Shown: positions 53,238 through 63,183, counted from the stretch's first letter. The stretch is 64,000 bases of DNA from G963665495 sp963677785 (GCA_963677785.2 CAXXDH010000002.1:806001-870000), one strand, 5' to 3'. Numbers and translations: made by a program. Notes: generated from the letters alone by a model not told the origin.

Positions 53238-54740
53238 ATGTTTCGCATTTGGGCTGTGTTGCTGATAATAATTCCATTCGCTGCGGTGTCTCTTGTTGAA
53301 GCAGCAGAACCAGGGAACTCCACCCGGTTACGTATTGTGTATGTAAACAACCTTCCGGACATTGAAAATAGAGATGAGTTCGGAGGATTGGCAGAGCTGG
53401 CCGGTTTGCTGGCAGCAACACGCGACAGTGATACCGCTGTGTTGTTTTTCCATGGCGGCGGGTACTTGGCCCCAAGCGCCCTATCTTCATTTGATCGTGG
53501 TGCCCATATGATTGATATTCTTAATTCCTTACATCCTGACGCAGTGGCTGCGGCCAAAGAGGATTTTGCCCATAAAGAGGATGAATTGACACTGCGCGCC
53601 GTTGAAGCTTCCTTTCCCATTTTAAGCGCCAATACGTATGATCCCGCAACTGAAGGGTGCATAGAGGGGATTGAGCAATACCAGATGTATGACGTCGGCC
53701 CATACAAGATCGGTGTGTTCGCTTTGACGGATGTGGAAGTGGTCGTGGATTATCTCGTAAATCGTATTTCCGTCAAAGATACGCAGCAGGTAATCAAGGC
53801 GGTTTCCAACAAGCTTCGCAAGCAAGGGGCGGATCTGGTGGTTTTGATGCTTGATTATTCGTTGCCAAACATACGGGAGCTCCTTGGCGACAGCGTCGTG
53901 GATATTGTGCTTGAATACGAATTTGATGATGTGCTTCATCCCATGTCAAAAGGCGTGTGGGTGGAACTGGGCTCTGGCAAGGGGCGCGCGGCTTTGCTGG
54001 ATATTGCTTTGAAAGGTTCCGGGAAAAAATTGTCCTGGAATCATGAAGAAAAAATAGTGTCATTGCTCGATTATCCGCAAGATCCCAAAGCACAGAAGCT
54101 GCTTGATACCTATCGTAATCATATTTCCAAAATGATGGATATTGTTGTAGGAAAAACGATAACCGCGCTGGATACCCGCCGAACCGTTGTACGCCAGGAA
54201 GAAACCGCGTTCGGAAATCTGGTGGCGGATGCCATTCGTGAATTTTGCGCTTCCGACGTTGCTTTCATGAATGGCGGGGGGATTCGGGGGGAGCGGACTT
54301 ATACTCCAGGTTTTGACCTGACACGGCGTAATATTCATAGCGAGCTTCCCTTCAGAAACCACGTTGTTTGTATCCGCGTACCCGGCAAGGACATTCGTAC
54401 CGCCCTGGAAAACGGAGTCGGCCGTATCGAGGAGAACAAAGGCAGGTTTTTACAAGTGTCCGGCCTGCAGATGGTTTATGATCCGCAGGAACCAGCCGGA
54501 AAGAGGATCCGTTCGGTTAGCATAAATGAGATGCCGCTTGATCCTCAAAAAAAATATGTAGTTGGGACAGTTGATTACTTGGCATCAGGCGGAGATGGAT
54601 TCACCATGTTGCGTGATGGTGAACGCATTGGAAATATTGGTGGAAGTCCGCTTTTATGGGAACTCCTGCGTTCGTATATTGCTGATCGCGGCACTGTCTC
54701 GCCTGTTGCTGAGGGACGCATCGTACGTATTGTCAAATAA
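53238..54740 (+). CDS. Exported 5'-nucleotidase (UshA)-family protein lacking catalytic metal ligands
   Basis: 500 residues with a signal peptide (MFRIWAVLLIIIPFAAVSLVEA). The fold is that of UshA/CD73-type enzymes, but each metal motif of the N-terminal phosphoesterase domain is altered. The DxH site reads YVNNLPD (35-41), GD reads HGGGY (72-76), GNHE reads AAKEDF (105-110), and GHxH reads LEYEFDD (225-231). The C-terminal substrate domain is well kept: FGNLVADAIREF, FMNGGGIRGE (343-352) and DYLASGGDGF (446-455). I infer a ligand-binding pseudoenzyme. GGAGGAG precedes the ATG. The hybrid kinase gene begins 9 bases after the stop. Confidence 0.85.
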   Translation: MFRIWAVLLIIIPFAAVSLVEAAEPGNSTRLRIVYVNNLPDIENRDEFGGLAELAGLLAATRDSDTAVLFFHGGGYLAPSALSSFDRGAHMIDILNSLHPDAVAAAKEDFAHKEDELTLRAVEASFPILSANTYDPATEGCIEGIEQYQMYDVGPYKIGVFALTDVEVVVDYLVNRISVKDTQQVIKAVSNKLRKQGADLVVLMLDYSLPNIRELLGDSVVDIVLEYEFDDVLHPMSKGVWVELGSGKGRAALLDIALKGSGKKLSWNHEEKIVSLLDYPQDPKAQKLLDTYRNHISKMMDIVVGKTITALDTRRTVVRQEETAFGNLVADAIREFCASDVAFMNGGGIRGERTYTPGFDLTRRNIHSELPFRNHVVCIRVPGKDIRTALENGVGRIEENKGRFLQVSGLQMVYDPQEPAGKRIRSVSINEMPLDPQKKYVVGTVDYLASGGDGFTMLRDGERIGNIGGSPLLWELLRSYIADRGTVSPVAEGRIVRIVK

Positions 54741-54749
54741 GGTTTTCCG

Positions 54750-57700
54750 ATGTCATTGGCCTATCTGAGGAGCTTTTTCAATGCAACCCGCCGGTTGTTG
54801 TATCGTCCGGGCATAGCCCGTACGGTAGGTATCGGTCTGTCCGTCATGGCGTTATTGCTATTGCTTGTATCCTCTCTGTCGCTGATTGATTTGTTTCGTT
54901 TTCAAAATATAGTGTCAAGTCTGTCGGATAAGGCTTTGCCGCAAGTGACGCTCAGCGCCCGTCTATCCAGTCTTTTGAACCAGCTGCTGTACCAGACGGA
55001 ACGTCTCTCCGGAGCCTATTCCCATCCCGACCGGCGCATCGCCTATGCCGCGATAAAAGACCAGTTCAATCTGATCCGGGAAACTGCTTCCTGGATTGAA
55101 TTCGGCGATGCAGCCAGCAGCCCGGAAAGGCAGTTGAACGCGTTGGAAGATACGCTGGACTCCTTGAATGGCCTGGTTTCGAGACGCATTGAAGCTGAAG
55201 AGAAAGCCGACAACGCATTAGCTGTGATACTGAAGGTGTATGGAAAAATATTGCGGTTTTCCCAACTTCCGCACACGGATGCATCCAATACGCAAAATAT
55301 ATCTGCATGGGCCAACGCGGCCTCGCAATGCATCGAATTGGCCGGCAAAGCAGAAGGATTGAACAGGTTGCACAAGCTCGGCCGCCTGCAGCGTGACTTG
55401 GAAAAACAGTTGCAATCACTGCATACGTATTCGTCCAAGGTGAGCGGGGGAGAACACGTTTATGTTTTGCATCTTGGAAAGAGTCTGGAAGACGCATTGC
55501 TGGGACCAAATGGCTTGATTCCTCTACTGGCAGGCCGGATTACCATTTCCGGACGCAATCTGGGCAAAGGCAATTTTGCCCGCAGTCTGGTGGAGGAGGT
55601 CAATGATCTTGGTTCCGGTTTGTTCATGAAATTCAATGACAAGGTGGCACAAGACGCCGCCCTTCTTTCCAAGAAAGTGCATCGTGAAGCCTGGATTCAG
55701 GTCTTGCTGACTTTGATAGCATTTCTGGCAGCCGGTTGCGTGTTGCTGTATTTTCGCAAAATATTGATTATGCGCTTGATTCGTTTGAATGAAGCGGTCT
55801 TGGACAGAGTGGCCGGCATAAATACGTCCATTCAGGATTCCGGTAATGATGAAATCGCTAAAATCGCCCATTCTATCAATTATTTTACCAGTGAACTGGG
55901 CAAGGCAAAGGAACTTGCGGAAAATGCAAACCAGGCAAAATCAAAATTTCTGGCCGACATGAGCCATGAAATCCGGACGCCTTTGAGTACGGTTCTTGGT
56001 ATGTCTTATTTGATAGCCCGTACGGATTTGACTGCAAAACAGAAAGATTATGTGGCTAAAGCAGATGGCGCGGCCAGGCATTTGTTGGGGATTATCGACA
56101 ATATCCTTGATTTTTCCAAGATAGAAGCAGGCAAGATAGAGCTGGAGTCCATTGCCTTTGATCTTGAGGATCTCCTGATCGAAGTTGCGGATATCACGGC
56201 ACCCCAGGCGGAAGTCAAAGGGCTTGAGCTGGTACTTTCTCTCCCTGCCGGAATTCCCAGGTCTCTGGTTGGCGATCCCTTGCGTTTGAAACAATGCTTG
56301 ATCAATCTGGTCGGTAATGCCGTAAAGTTTACTTCGCGGGGTGAAATTGAACTGTTTGTTGTGTTAGAAGAAAAGCGCGATGATACCGTTTCATTGAAAT
56401 TTTCCGTACGCGATACGGGTATTGGTTTTTCTGAAGCGGAGTTGGAGCGGCTTTTTCAATCATTTCAACAGGCCGATAACAGCATTACGCGGCGTTTCGG
56501 TGGGTCGGGGTTGGGACTTACCATTACGCGCAATCTGGTGGATCTCATGGGGGGAGCTCTTGAGGTAGAAAGTGCGCCTGAGAAAGGGGCGTGTTTTTCT
56601 TTTGCTTTAACCTTTGTTTCAAAAGGTGGCGAAGGAGTTGCCGGAACTCCGCATTCACTTCCTGAGAATCTTCAGGTGCTTGTTGTTGAAGACAATTTAG
56701 CTGTGCAGAGAATATTTCAGGAAATCATGGAGCTGCTGTCATTCTCCTGTATATTTGCTGCTTCAACGCAACAGGCACTGGATTTGTTGGATTCTTCAGA
56801 CGTATCGTTTGAACTTGTTCTCTTGGAGAATGGAGGCGTTGATTCGGATTGCATGGAGTTGGTACAACGGATCCGCCAAACTCCCAACGTGAATGCGCAG
56901 ACCAGGATTGTGCTTGTCGGAGGGACGTTGCAGCAGCAAGAAGACGGAAGCGAGTTGCTTCATTTTGATGGATATCTGCACAAGCCGGTGACATTGCGGC
57001 GGGTTATAGCTGCTCTGGAGGGCAGCTACGGCATAGGTCGGCAGACAATTCCCGAGCCGCGCGTACGGGATGTAGTTCCGGAGCAGACCCTTGAAAAGCT
57101 TACCGGGGCAAGCGTGCTGCTGGTTGAGGATCAGGCCGTCAACCGGGAGATGACCAAGGAAATACTGGAGCAAGCCTATCTGGCTGTAGAAACAGCTGAA
57201 AACGGAAAAGAAGCAGTGCAGCGGGTTCTTGCGGCCAAACAGTGTTATGATCTGGTGCTGATGGATTTGCAGATGCCCGTATTGGATGGATATGAGGCAA
57301 CCCTGATGATTCGCAAGGAAGTGGCGTATAACGAGTTGCCGATAATTGCTTTGACTGCTCATGCCATTGTTGGAGAGCGTGATAAATGTCTTGCCGCCGG
57401 CATGAACGATTACCTTACAAAACCTTTGGATATCCACTTGTTGTTCCAGATGCTGGAGCGCTGGACCCATCATGCGGGGAAAAAGCACTGCCCGCTGAAG
57501 CAGTTCTACGCACGTTCGGGCACTAATAAAACGAATGGATTGCCTCATTCCTTGCCCGGTTTGGAAGTTGAAAGCGGATTAGAACGGATATTGGGAAATG
57601 TGCAAGTGTATTGGAAAATGCTTTCTCTGTTTGCACAGGAAAATGCCACGGCATTGCAAGATATTCAAGATGCGCTGAATCAAGGCGACCAGCAGACGGT

Positions 57701-57896
57701 CATTCTGCATGTGCACTCTCTGAAAGGGGTTGCCGCCAATATTTCTGCCCAGCGACTGGCGGATACGGCCCGTGAGTTTGAAGAAGCGGTAAAGCGCGAA
57801 TCTAACAATGTGGAAAACTTGTATAAAAAGTTGGAAGCTGAATTCAATTTGGTTCTCGCCTCCATCAGCCATCTTGGTATTTCCGTATCGGAGTGA
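54750..57896 (+). CDS. TorS-like hybrid sensor histidine kinase (HisKA-HATPase-REC-REC-Hpt)
   Basis: 1048 residues. TM1 (24-47), a large all-helical periplasmic domain (about 48-314; [30 protein letters not shown] resembles TorS/four-helix sensors) and TM2 (315-335) are followed by HAMP. HisKA has His406 in MSHEIRTP. HATPase has the N box [17 protein letters not shown] and GGSGLGL. REC1 (642-757) has Glu693 where the phospho-Asp should be (LVLLENGGV) but keeps Lys745. REC2 (788-900) is intact (Asp839, Lys891). Hpt has His989 in HSLKG. The relay should run His406-Asp839-His989 to an unlinked regulator. Confidence 0.93.
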   Translation: MSLAYLRSFFNATRRLLYRPGIARTVGIGLSVMALLLLLVSSLSLIDLFRFQNIVSSLSDKALPQVTLSARLSSLLNQLLYQTERLSGAYSHPDRRIAYAAIKDQFNLIRETASWIEFGDAASSPERQLNALEDTLDSLNGLVSRRIEAEEKADNALAVILKVYGKILRFSQLPHTDASNTQNISAWANAASQCIELAGKAEGLNRLHKLGRLQRDLEKQLQSLHTYSSKVSGGEHVYVLHLGKSLEDALLGPNGLIPLLAGRITISGRNLGKGNFARSLVEEVNDLGSGLFMKFNDKVAQDAALLSKKVHREAWIQVLLTLIAFLAAGCVLLYFRKILIMRLIRLNEAVLDRVAGINTSIQDSGNDEIAKIAHSINYFTSELGKAKELAENANQAKSKFLADMSHEIRTPLSTVLGMSYLIARTDLTAKQKDYVAKADGAARHLLGIIDNILDFSKIEAGKIELESIAFDLEDLLIEVADITAPQAEVKGLELVLSLPAGIPRSLVGDPLRLKQCLINLVGNAVKFTSRGEIELFVVLEEKRDDTVSLKFSVRDTGIGFSEAELERLFQSFQQADNSITRRFGGSGLGLTITRNLVDLMGGALEVESAPEKGACFSFALTFVSKGGEGVAGTPHSLPENLQVLVVEDNLAVQRIFQEIMELLSFSCIFAASTQQALDLLDSSDVSFELVLLENGGVDSDCMELVQRIRQTPNVNAQTRIVLVGGTLQQQEDGSELLHFDGYLHKPVTLRRVIAALEGSYGIGRQTIPEPRVRDVVPEQTLEKLTGASVLLVEDQAVNREMTKEILEQAYLAVETAENGKEAVQRVLAAKQCYDLVLMDLQMPVLDGYEATLMIRKEVAYNELPIIALTAHAIVGERDKCLAAGMNDYLTKPLDIHLLFQMLERWTHHAGKKHCPLKQFYARSGTNKTNGLPHSLPGLEVESGLERILGNVQVYWKMLSLFAQENATALQDIQDALNQGDQQTVILHVHSLKGVAANISAQRLADTAREFEEAVKRESNNVENLYKKLEAEFNLVLASISHLGISVSE

Positions 57897-58207
57897 CAGA
57901 CTTTGCATGTAACAAATGTGCAGGCAGTTGAACCCGGACGACCGTTTTCATACTGTTGAAAGTTTTGCTCGTGCTGCGTGAAAGTTTTTTTCTGACTGGG
58001 CCATTACGAGCTTTTTCAAAATAATCAAACAAGATACTTCCACAACAAGCGGACTGCTTCTCCAGTTTTTTTGGTATGTTGCTCGGATGAAAAACACGCG
58101 TTTTCTGTTTTTCAGTGCACGCGCGGAAACGCCCTGATTAGGCATGCCCGGAGATTGACAAAATTATTGCCAACAACTAAAGGGCTAAAAACGAACAGTG
58201 ATCATTT
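57897..58207 (+). promoter_or_regulatory. Non-coding 311 bases before the TetR gene, with candidate promoter
   Basis: No gene and no convincing terminator were found. TTGACA (58155-58160) and TAAAGG (58178-58183), 17 bases apart, could drive the TetR gene. The -35 is perfect and the -10 weak. No copy of the palindrome found downstream of the TetR gene was seen here. Confidence 0.35.
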
Positions 58208-58822
58208 ATGCAAATCAAAAAAGATACTATTTACCAAAGCGTGCTTGTCATCGCGCGGCAAGAGTTCCTTGAAAAAGGGTATAAAGACACCAAGATGCGC
58301 TCCATTGCCCAGAAGGCTGGGGTGGGCTTGGGGAATATTTATAATTATTTCAGCAATAAAGATGAATTGTTCAGGCAGGTGTTGCAGCCGGTCCTCGATG
58401 CGCTGAAAAAAATTACCAAGGAGCATAACAGCAGTGCGAATCTAAACATCGGTATCTTTGAATCCCAGGACTATATAAAAGAACAAACCAAACTGTTTGC
58501 CACACTTGTTTTGGGGTATAAGGAAGAACTGCGTATATTGCTGTTCAAATCGCACGAGTCGTCGCTTGAAAGCTTCAGAGAGCACTATATTGAGGAATAC
58601 ACGGAAACTGGTTTGGAGTATTTACGTTTGATGAAGGAAAGGCACCCGCACATCAATATTGAAATTTCAGATTTCTTTGTTCATACCATGAGTTCCTGGT
58701 GGATAGGCATTCTTGGGGAATTTGTCATGCACGATCTGGATAAGGAGGAACTGGAACGTTTTATTTCCGAGTACATTGAATTTTGTACCGCGGGATGGAA
58801 AAAAATCATGCGCGTGAAATAA
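58208..58822 (+). CDS. TetR/AcrR-family transcriptional regulator
   Basis: 204 residues. The N-terminal DNA-binding helix-turn-helix is classic: TIYQSVLVIARQEFLEKGYKDTKMRSIAQKAGVGLGNIYNYFSNKDELFRQVL (residues 7-60). The helical C-terminal ligand domain is not assignable to a ligand. It lies 49 bases upstream of the ABC exporter pair on the same strand. A strong palindrome in that gap is probably its operator, so it is expected to repress the exporter until an inducer binds. Confidence 0.92.
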   Translation: MQIKKDTIYQSVLVIARQEFLEKGYKDTKMRSIAQKAGVGLGNIYNYFSNKDELFRQVLQPVLDALKKITKEHNSSANLNIGIFESQDYIKEQTKLFATLVLGYKEELRILLFKSHESSLESFREHYIEEYTETGLEYLRLMKERHPHINIEISDFFVHTMSSWWIGILGEFVMHDLDKEELERFISEYIEFCTAGWKKIMRVK

Positions 58823-58828
58823 TTTTTT

Positions 58829-58851
58829 TGAACAAAACTGAACGTTGTTCA
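58829..58851 (+). promoter_or_regulatory. Candidate TetR operator upstream of the ABC pair
   Basis: TGAACAA (58829-58835) and TTGTTCA (58845-58851) are perfect inverted repeats, 9 bases apart. The inner part also contains TGAAC-GTT-GTTCA (58839-58851). It lies 20 bases before the first ABC gene. Confidence 0.6.
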
Positions 58852-58871
58852 TTTTATAAAAGGATGACACC

Positions 58872-60644
58872 ATGAATACATTAGCAAAGCTTAAAGCGTA
58901 CATACCGGAAAGAAAGGGCTTGTTGACCGGAGCTCTGATTGTTTCGGCTGTCAGTTCGTTGATGGGGATGCTGCCGTTTATTTTTATCTGGCTCATTTTT
59001 CGTGAGTTGTTCACATCACAGATGGGCGCATCGCAAAATCTCATAAACGTCTATGCTTGGTGGGCGTTAGCTACGGCAGTGGGCGGGGTGTTTTTGTATT
59101 TTCTTGCGCTTACGTTATCGCACCTGGCCGCTTTCCGGTTGGAAACGAATATGCGCAGGCAGGCAATGCAAAAGATCGTTCAATTTCCCCTTGGTTTTTT
59201 CGATGGCAATACCAGCGGGCGTATCCGTAAGATAATTGATGATAACGCCAGTATAACGCATACATTTTTGGCTCACCAAATGCCGGACCTCGCCGGAAGC
59301 ATTCTGATGCCTTTAGTCTCGCTGGTTTTCCTGTTTGTTTTCAACTGGAGGCTTGGACTTGCCTGTCTCGTCCCTTTGGTTTCTGCAGTTGGTATAATGA
59401 GCTTCATGATGGGGGCGCAAGGACGTAATTTCATGAAGAAATATATGAATGCCCTTGAAGATATGAATACCGAAGCAGTTGAATATGTTCGAGGAATACC
59501 AGTTGTAAAAGTGTTCCAGCAAACTGTTTTCTCATTCAAGAATTTCTATGACAGTATAATACGATATAGAGACATGGTTTATAAATACACTCTGCTTTGG
59601 GAAAGGCCAATGTCGTTATATGTAGTAATAATTCATGGATTCGCGTACCTGCTCGTGCCATTAACTGTCTTATTGATTGGAAATGACGAAAATTATTCGC
59701 TTATTATACTTGATTTGCTTTTTTATATCATTATTACACCAGTCTTTGCCCAAAGTATTATGAAAAATATGTATATGAATCAGGCCATGGGGCAAGCGAC
59801 TGAGGCGGTGAAACGTATTGAGGAATTAACCGATGTGAAACCTTTGACTGTGGCGGAGAATCCCCAATTCATCACAGCTCATGATATTAGTTTCAAGGAG
59901 GTTTCCTTCACGTATCCGGGGAACAAAATTAAGGCAATCGACTCTATCAGCTTCAGTATTCCTTCCGGCAAGACCTTTGCTCTTGTCGGCGCATCGGGAG
60001 GCGGCAAGACGACCATCGCTCGTCTTGTTCCTCGCTTTTGGGATGCCGACTTCGGTCGGATCGCCATTGGCGGGGTAGATGTCAAGGATATTGCCCCTAA
60101 GGAACTCATGCTTCATGTCTCGTTTGTGTTTCAAAATTCGAAACTGTTCAAAACAAGTCTGCTGGAAAACATTCGGTATGGAAATCAACACGCTTCTGCG
60201 GAAGCCATGGAGCATGCGCTGGAATTGGCTCAATGCCGGGAGATTATCAACAAGCTTCCTCAGGGATTGCAAACGGTCATCGGATCCGAGGGAACGTATC
60301 TTTCCGGTGGTGAACAGCAAAGAATCGCTCTGGCGCGAGCCATCTTAAAGGACGCCCCCATAGTTGTATTGGATGAAGCTACCGCATTCAGCGATCCGGA
60401 AAACGAACACTTAATCCAAAAGGCGTTGAAAAATCTCACCAAAGGGAAAACCGTCCTGATGATCGCTCATAGATTGACCAGTATTGTGGACGTGGACTCC
60501 ATTCTGGTCGTCGACAAAGGAAAAATAGTGGAGCAGGGAAACCACTACGAATTGACACAACAACACGGACTATACGCTCAGATGTGGAAGGAATTTCAAA
60601 GGTCGCTTCAATGGACAGTGGGAAAGGAGGTGTACAATGCTTAG
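58872..60644 (+). CDS. ABC exporter half-transporter 1
   Basis: 590 residues with six membrane helices (about 15-310) fused to a nucleotide-binding domain. Walker A is GASGGGKTTIARL (about residue 372), the Q-loop is VFQNSKLF, the signature is YLSGGEQQRIALARAI (about 477), Walker B is IVVLDEATAFSD, and the switch His is in IAHRL. All catalytic residues are present. It overlaps the second half-transporter by 8 bases, so the pair is likely heterodimeric. This arrangement resembles YbtPQ/IrtAB-like and multidrug pairs; the substrate is unknown. Base composition is AT-richer than the surrounding genes. Confidence 0.9.
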   Translation: MNTLAKLKAYIPERKGLLTGALIVSAVSSLMGMLPFIFIWLIFRELFTSQMGASQNLINVYAWWALATAVGGVFLYFLALTLSHLAAFRLETNMRRQAMQKIVQFPLGFFDGNTSGRIRKIIDDNASITHTFLAHQMPDLAGSILMPLVSLVFLFVFNWRLGLACLVPLVSAVGIMSFMMGAQGRNFMKKYMNALEDMNTEAVEYVRGIPVVKVFQQTVFSFKNFYDSIIRYRDMVYKYTLLWERPMSLYVVIIHGFAYLLVPLTVLLIGNDENYSLIILDLLFYIIITPVFAQSIMKNMYMNQAMGQATEAVKRIEELTDVKPLTVAENPQFITAHDISFKEVSFTYPGNKIKAIDSISFSIPSGKTFALVGASGGGKTTIARLVPRFWDADFGRIAIGGVDVKDIAPKELMLHVSFVFQNSKLFKTSLLENIRYGNQHASAEAMEHALELAQCREIINKLPQGLQTVIGSEGTYLSGGEQQRIALARAILKDAPIVVLDEATAFSDPENEHLIQKALKNLTKGKTVLMIAHRLTSIVDVDSILVVDKGKIVEQGNHYELTQQHGLYAQMWKEFQRSLQWTVGKEVYNA

Positions 60645-62397
60645 TGTATTAGAAAGAAGACTTGCTCTTTCGGCAAAGGGAGCGCGCGATTTTCTTAAAG
60701 GAGTATTTTTTACAACGTTACTTAACATCGCACTCTTATTACCTGCTGCATTTGTTTTTTTGTTTTTGCAAGACTATTTGAAGGACGCATTCATTTTTCC
60801 ACTAAATACTCATAATAGTGTGTGGTATTATATATTAATTGGTGTCCTTTTTTTGTGTGTCACATGGATAATAGCACGTTTTCAATACCGAAGCGCCTAC
60901 ACATCGATATATGAAGAAAGCGCAAACAGACGTATTTCTTTGGCAGAAAAACTGCGTAAGCTTCCTCTGGCCTTTTTTGAAGAAAAAAATTTATCCGACC
61001 TTACCGCGACAATCATGGCGGATAATACAGAATTGGAACACACATTTTCACATGCCGTTCCACAGCTTTTTGCCTCGTTGATTAGTCTTTTTCTCGTTGC
61101 GTTAGCGCTGTTTTTTTATAATTGGAAATTGTCATTGGCATTATTTTGGGTTGTTCCTGTGGCAGCTGGGGTGCTTTTAGCGTCGAAGAAATTACAACGA
61201 AAAAACAACAAGAGCGTATATGATGCAAAACGCGATGTCACAGAACAGATTCAGGAAGGCTTGGACACAATCCAGGAAATAAAATCATACTGTAACGAGG
61301 ATAAGTATCTAGGCGTACTGGATTCCAAACTTGAGATGTATGAGCGAAAGCTGACTCGCGGTGAACTGATAACAGGAGTACTTGTAAACAGTGCCCAAAG
61401 CATACTGAAACTTGGAATTGCCAGTGTTGTAATCCTTGGAGCCAGTTTATTGGCTGCAGGTACGCTGGAATTGTTTACGTATTTAGTATTTTTAATCATC
61501 GCATCACGCATTTATGAACCTGTCAATGAAGTGTTCAATAATCTTGCCGCGCTGTTCTATCTTGACATTCGAATTAATCGCATGAACGAAATGAACTCTC
61601 TGCCTATCCAACAAGGCAAAACGGAATACAATCCGGGGCATTACGATATCGTTTTCGACCGGGTCTGCTTCTCGTATCAATCCGACAGGCAAGTATTGAA
61701 AAACGTTTCGTTTACAGCCAGACAGGGAGAAATTACCGCTTTGGTAGGTGCTTCCGGAGGAGGTAAAAGCACTGCGGCTAAATTGGCCGCACGCTTCTGG
61801 GATGTGGACTCCGGAAGCATTTCATTAGGCGGGACTGACATAAGCACAATAGATCCCGAAACGTTGTTGCAATATTTTTCAGTAGTTTTTCAGGATGTTG
61901 TACTTTTTAACACCACAATTATGGATAATATTCGTATAGGTAGACGCGATGCTACGGATGAAGAAGTGTTGCGTGTCGCGCAGCTCGCTCAATGCGATGA
62001 TTTCGTCCGTAATATGAAGGACGGATACCAGACCATTATTGGGGAAAATGGTACGAAGATTTCCGGTGGTGAAAGGCAACGCATTTCAATTGCCCGCGCA
62101 CTGCTCAAGGATGCACCTGTTGTTCTTTTGGATGAAGCCACTGCTTCTTTGGACGTTGAAAATGAAACAAAAGTGCAGGCAGGCATTACTGAATTGATAC
62201 GCAACAAAACCGTTCTCATTATTGCCCACAGGATGCGTACCGTGGCCAATGCCGATACAATAGTTGTTTTGGAAAATGGTGAGATAGTTGAAAACGGCAA
62301 GCCTCAGGATCTGGGGGCAAAATCAGACGGGATTTTCGCCTCCATGCTCAATAAACAGATGATGGCCGTTACTAGCACACTGGATTCCGCCAACTAA
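60637..62397 (+). CDS. ABC exporter half-transporter 2
   Basis: 586 residues with a membrane domain (helices about 25-310) and an NBD. Walker A is GASGGGKSTAAKL (about 371), the Q-loop is VFQDVVLF, the signature is KISGGERQRISIARAL, Walker B is VVLLDEATASLD, and the His switch is in IAHRM. It is active-looking, like its partner. A strong ribosome site (AAAGGAGGTG, 5 bases before the ATG) lies within the end of the first gene. Locally the coding sequence is very AT-rich (about 27% GC at 60781-60840, counted by hand), which points to acquisition from a lower-GC donor. Confidence 0.9.
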   Translation: MLSVLERRLALSAKGARDFLKGVFFTTLLNIALLLPAAFVFLFLQDYLKDAFIFPLNTHNSVWYYILIGVLFLCVTWIIARFQYRSAYTSIYEESANRRISLAEKLRKLPLAFFEEKNLSDLTATIMADNTELEHTFSHAVPQLFASLISLFLVALALFFYNWKLSLALFWVVPVAAGVLLASKKLQRKNNKSVYDAKRDVTEQIQEGLDTIQEIKSYCNEDKYLGVLDSKLEMYERKLTRGELITGVLVNSAQSILKLGIASVVILGASLLAAGTLELFTYLVFLIIASRIYEPVNEVFNNLAALFYLDIRINRMNEMNSLPIQQGKTEYNPGHYDIVFDRVCFSYQSDRQVLKNVSFTARQGEITALVGASGGGKSTAAKLAARFWDVDSGSISLGGTDISTIDPETLLQYFSVVFQDVVLFNTTIMDNIRIGRRDATDEEVLRVAQLAQCDDFVRNMKDGYQTIIGENGTKISGGERQRISIARALLKDAPVVLLDEATASLDVENETKVQAGITELIRNKTVLIIAHRMRTVANADTIVVLENGEIVENGKPQDLGAKSDGIFASMLNKQMMAVTSTLDSAN

Positions 62398-62665
62398 AGG
62401 CATGCTGTTTTCTGTTGTTTGCTCACGAGTAAAAATGACTGTTGTTTCATATGATTGAATAGTTATGGCATAAGCGGATACCTTTTCCGCATTTTAATGA
62501 CGTACCGTACGGTGTTGACGGAAGCCTCTAAGCCTACGCTGGCCCCTTCAAATTTGGCGGGGTAAGAAAGAGCTTGGAGGCTTCTTTTTGATAATGGAAT
62601 GGAAATTCAGCTTTTGGGAACACCTTGGGGAATGCCTCTTGACTGGTGGCAGTCGCGTCTATAAC
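62398..62665 (+). terminator. Gene-less spacer with an intrinsic terminator (62521-62589)
   Basis: GAAGCCTC (62521-62528) pairs with GAGGCTTC (62577-62584), followed by TTTTT. The long loop contains an inner CCCC/GGGG stem. It probably ends the ABC operon. The palindrome CCGTACGG lies just upstream at about 62506. Confidence 0.7.
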
Positions 62666-62694
62666 ATCAACTTTGTTGATATATCAATTGTTGA
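62666..62694 (+). promoter_or_regulatory. Overlapping palindromes; candidate MarR operator
   Basis: ATCAACTTTGTTGAT (62666-62680), TTGATATATCAA (62676-62687) and TCAATTGTTGA (62684-62694) are three nested perfect inverted repeats directly before the MarR gene. They are typical of an autoregulated MarR binding region. Confidence 0.65.
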
Positions 62695-62709
62695 CTAGGC
62701 ATGGATTAG

Positions 62710-63183
62710 ATGAACAATCTGGAAAAGCACCGTTTGCATGCGGCTGGATACAAGGTCGGCTTTCTTTCCCGGACATGTAATACCTTGATTTCACGTTGGC
62801 TGGAATCCTATGGAATGGGTCCTGCTCAAGTTGGTATCCTTACCTATGTGCTTGAGCGCGGCAGCGCGACACAGGATGAAATATCCCAAGTACAACGTAC
62901 CGACCGAGCTGCTACGGCTCGGGCTTTGGTAGCCCTGGAAAAAGGGGGCTTTATTTTTCGCTGCGAAAATCCAGACAATCGCAGAAAAAAACTTGTTTTT
63001 TCCAGTCAGAGAGCTCGCCAGGCGGCTGATGAACTGTTTGCCGTGCTGACCAGGCTGGAAGAACAGCTTTTTTCTGGTTTTTCGTCAGAGGAAAAAACGC
63101 TGGCGCTTCAGCTGTTGGATAAAATGACGAAAAATGCCCAGGCCGGATTGGATGGCGGAGCTCCCTCTTATGAAGCCGAATAA
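62710..63183 (+). CDS. MarR-family transcriptional regulator
   Basis: 157 residues with the winged-helix core LESYGMGPAQVGILTYVLERGSATQDEISQVQRTDRAATARALVALEKGGFIFRCENPDNRRKKLVF (about 31-97), including the wing DNRRKK. MarR proteins usually repress their own operon and are released by phenolic or oxidative signals. The stop overlaps the MFS gene start by 14 bases, so regulator and pump are translated together. Three nested palindromes lie in the 44 bases upstream. Confidence 0.92.
   Translation: MNNLEKHRLHAAGYKVGFLSRTCNTLISRWLESYGMGPAQVGILTYVLERGSATQDEISQVQRTDRAATARALVALEKGGFIFRCENPDNRRKKLVFSSQRARQAADELFAVLTRLEEQLFSGFSSEEKTLALQLLDKMTKNAQAGLDGGAPSYEAE

Noticed and set aside
62521..62589. Riboswitch controlling the marR-MFS operon
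   Set aside because: The hairpin is followed by Ts and lies upstream of the MarR palindromes. It is best explained as the terminator of the ABC operon, and no aptamer motif was recognised.
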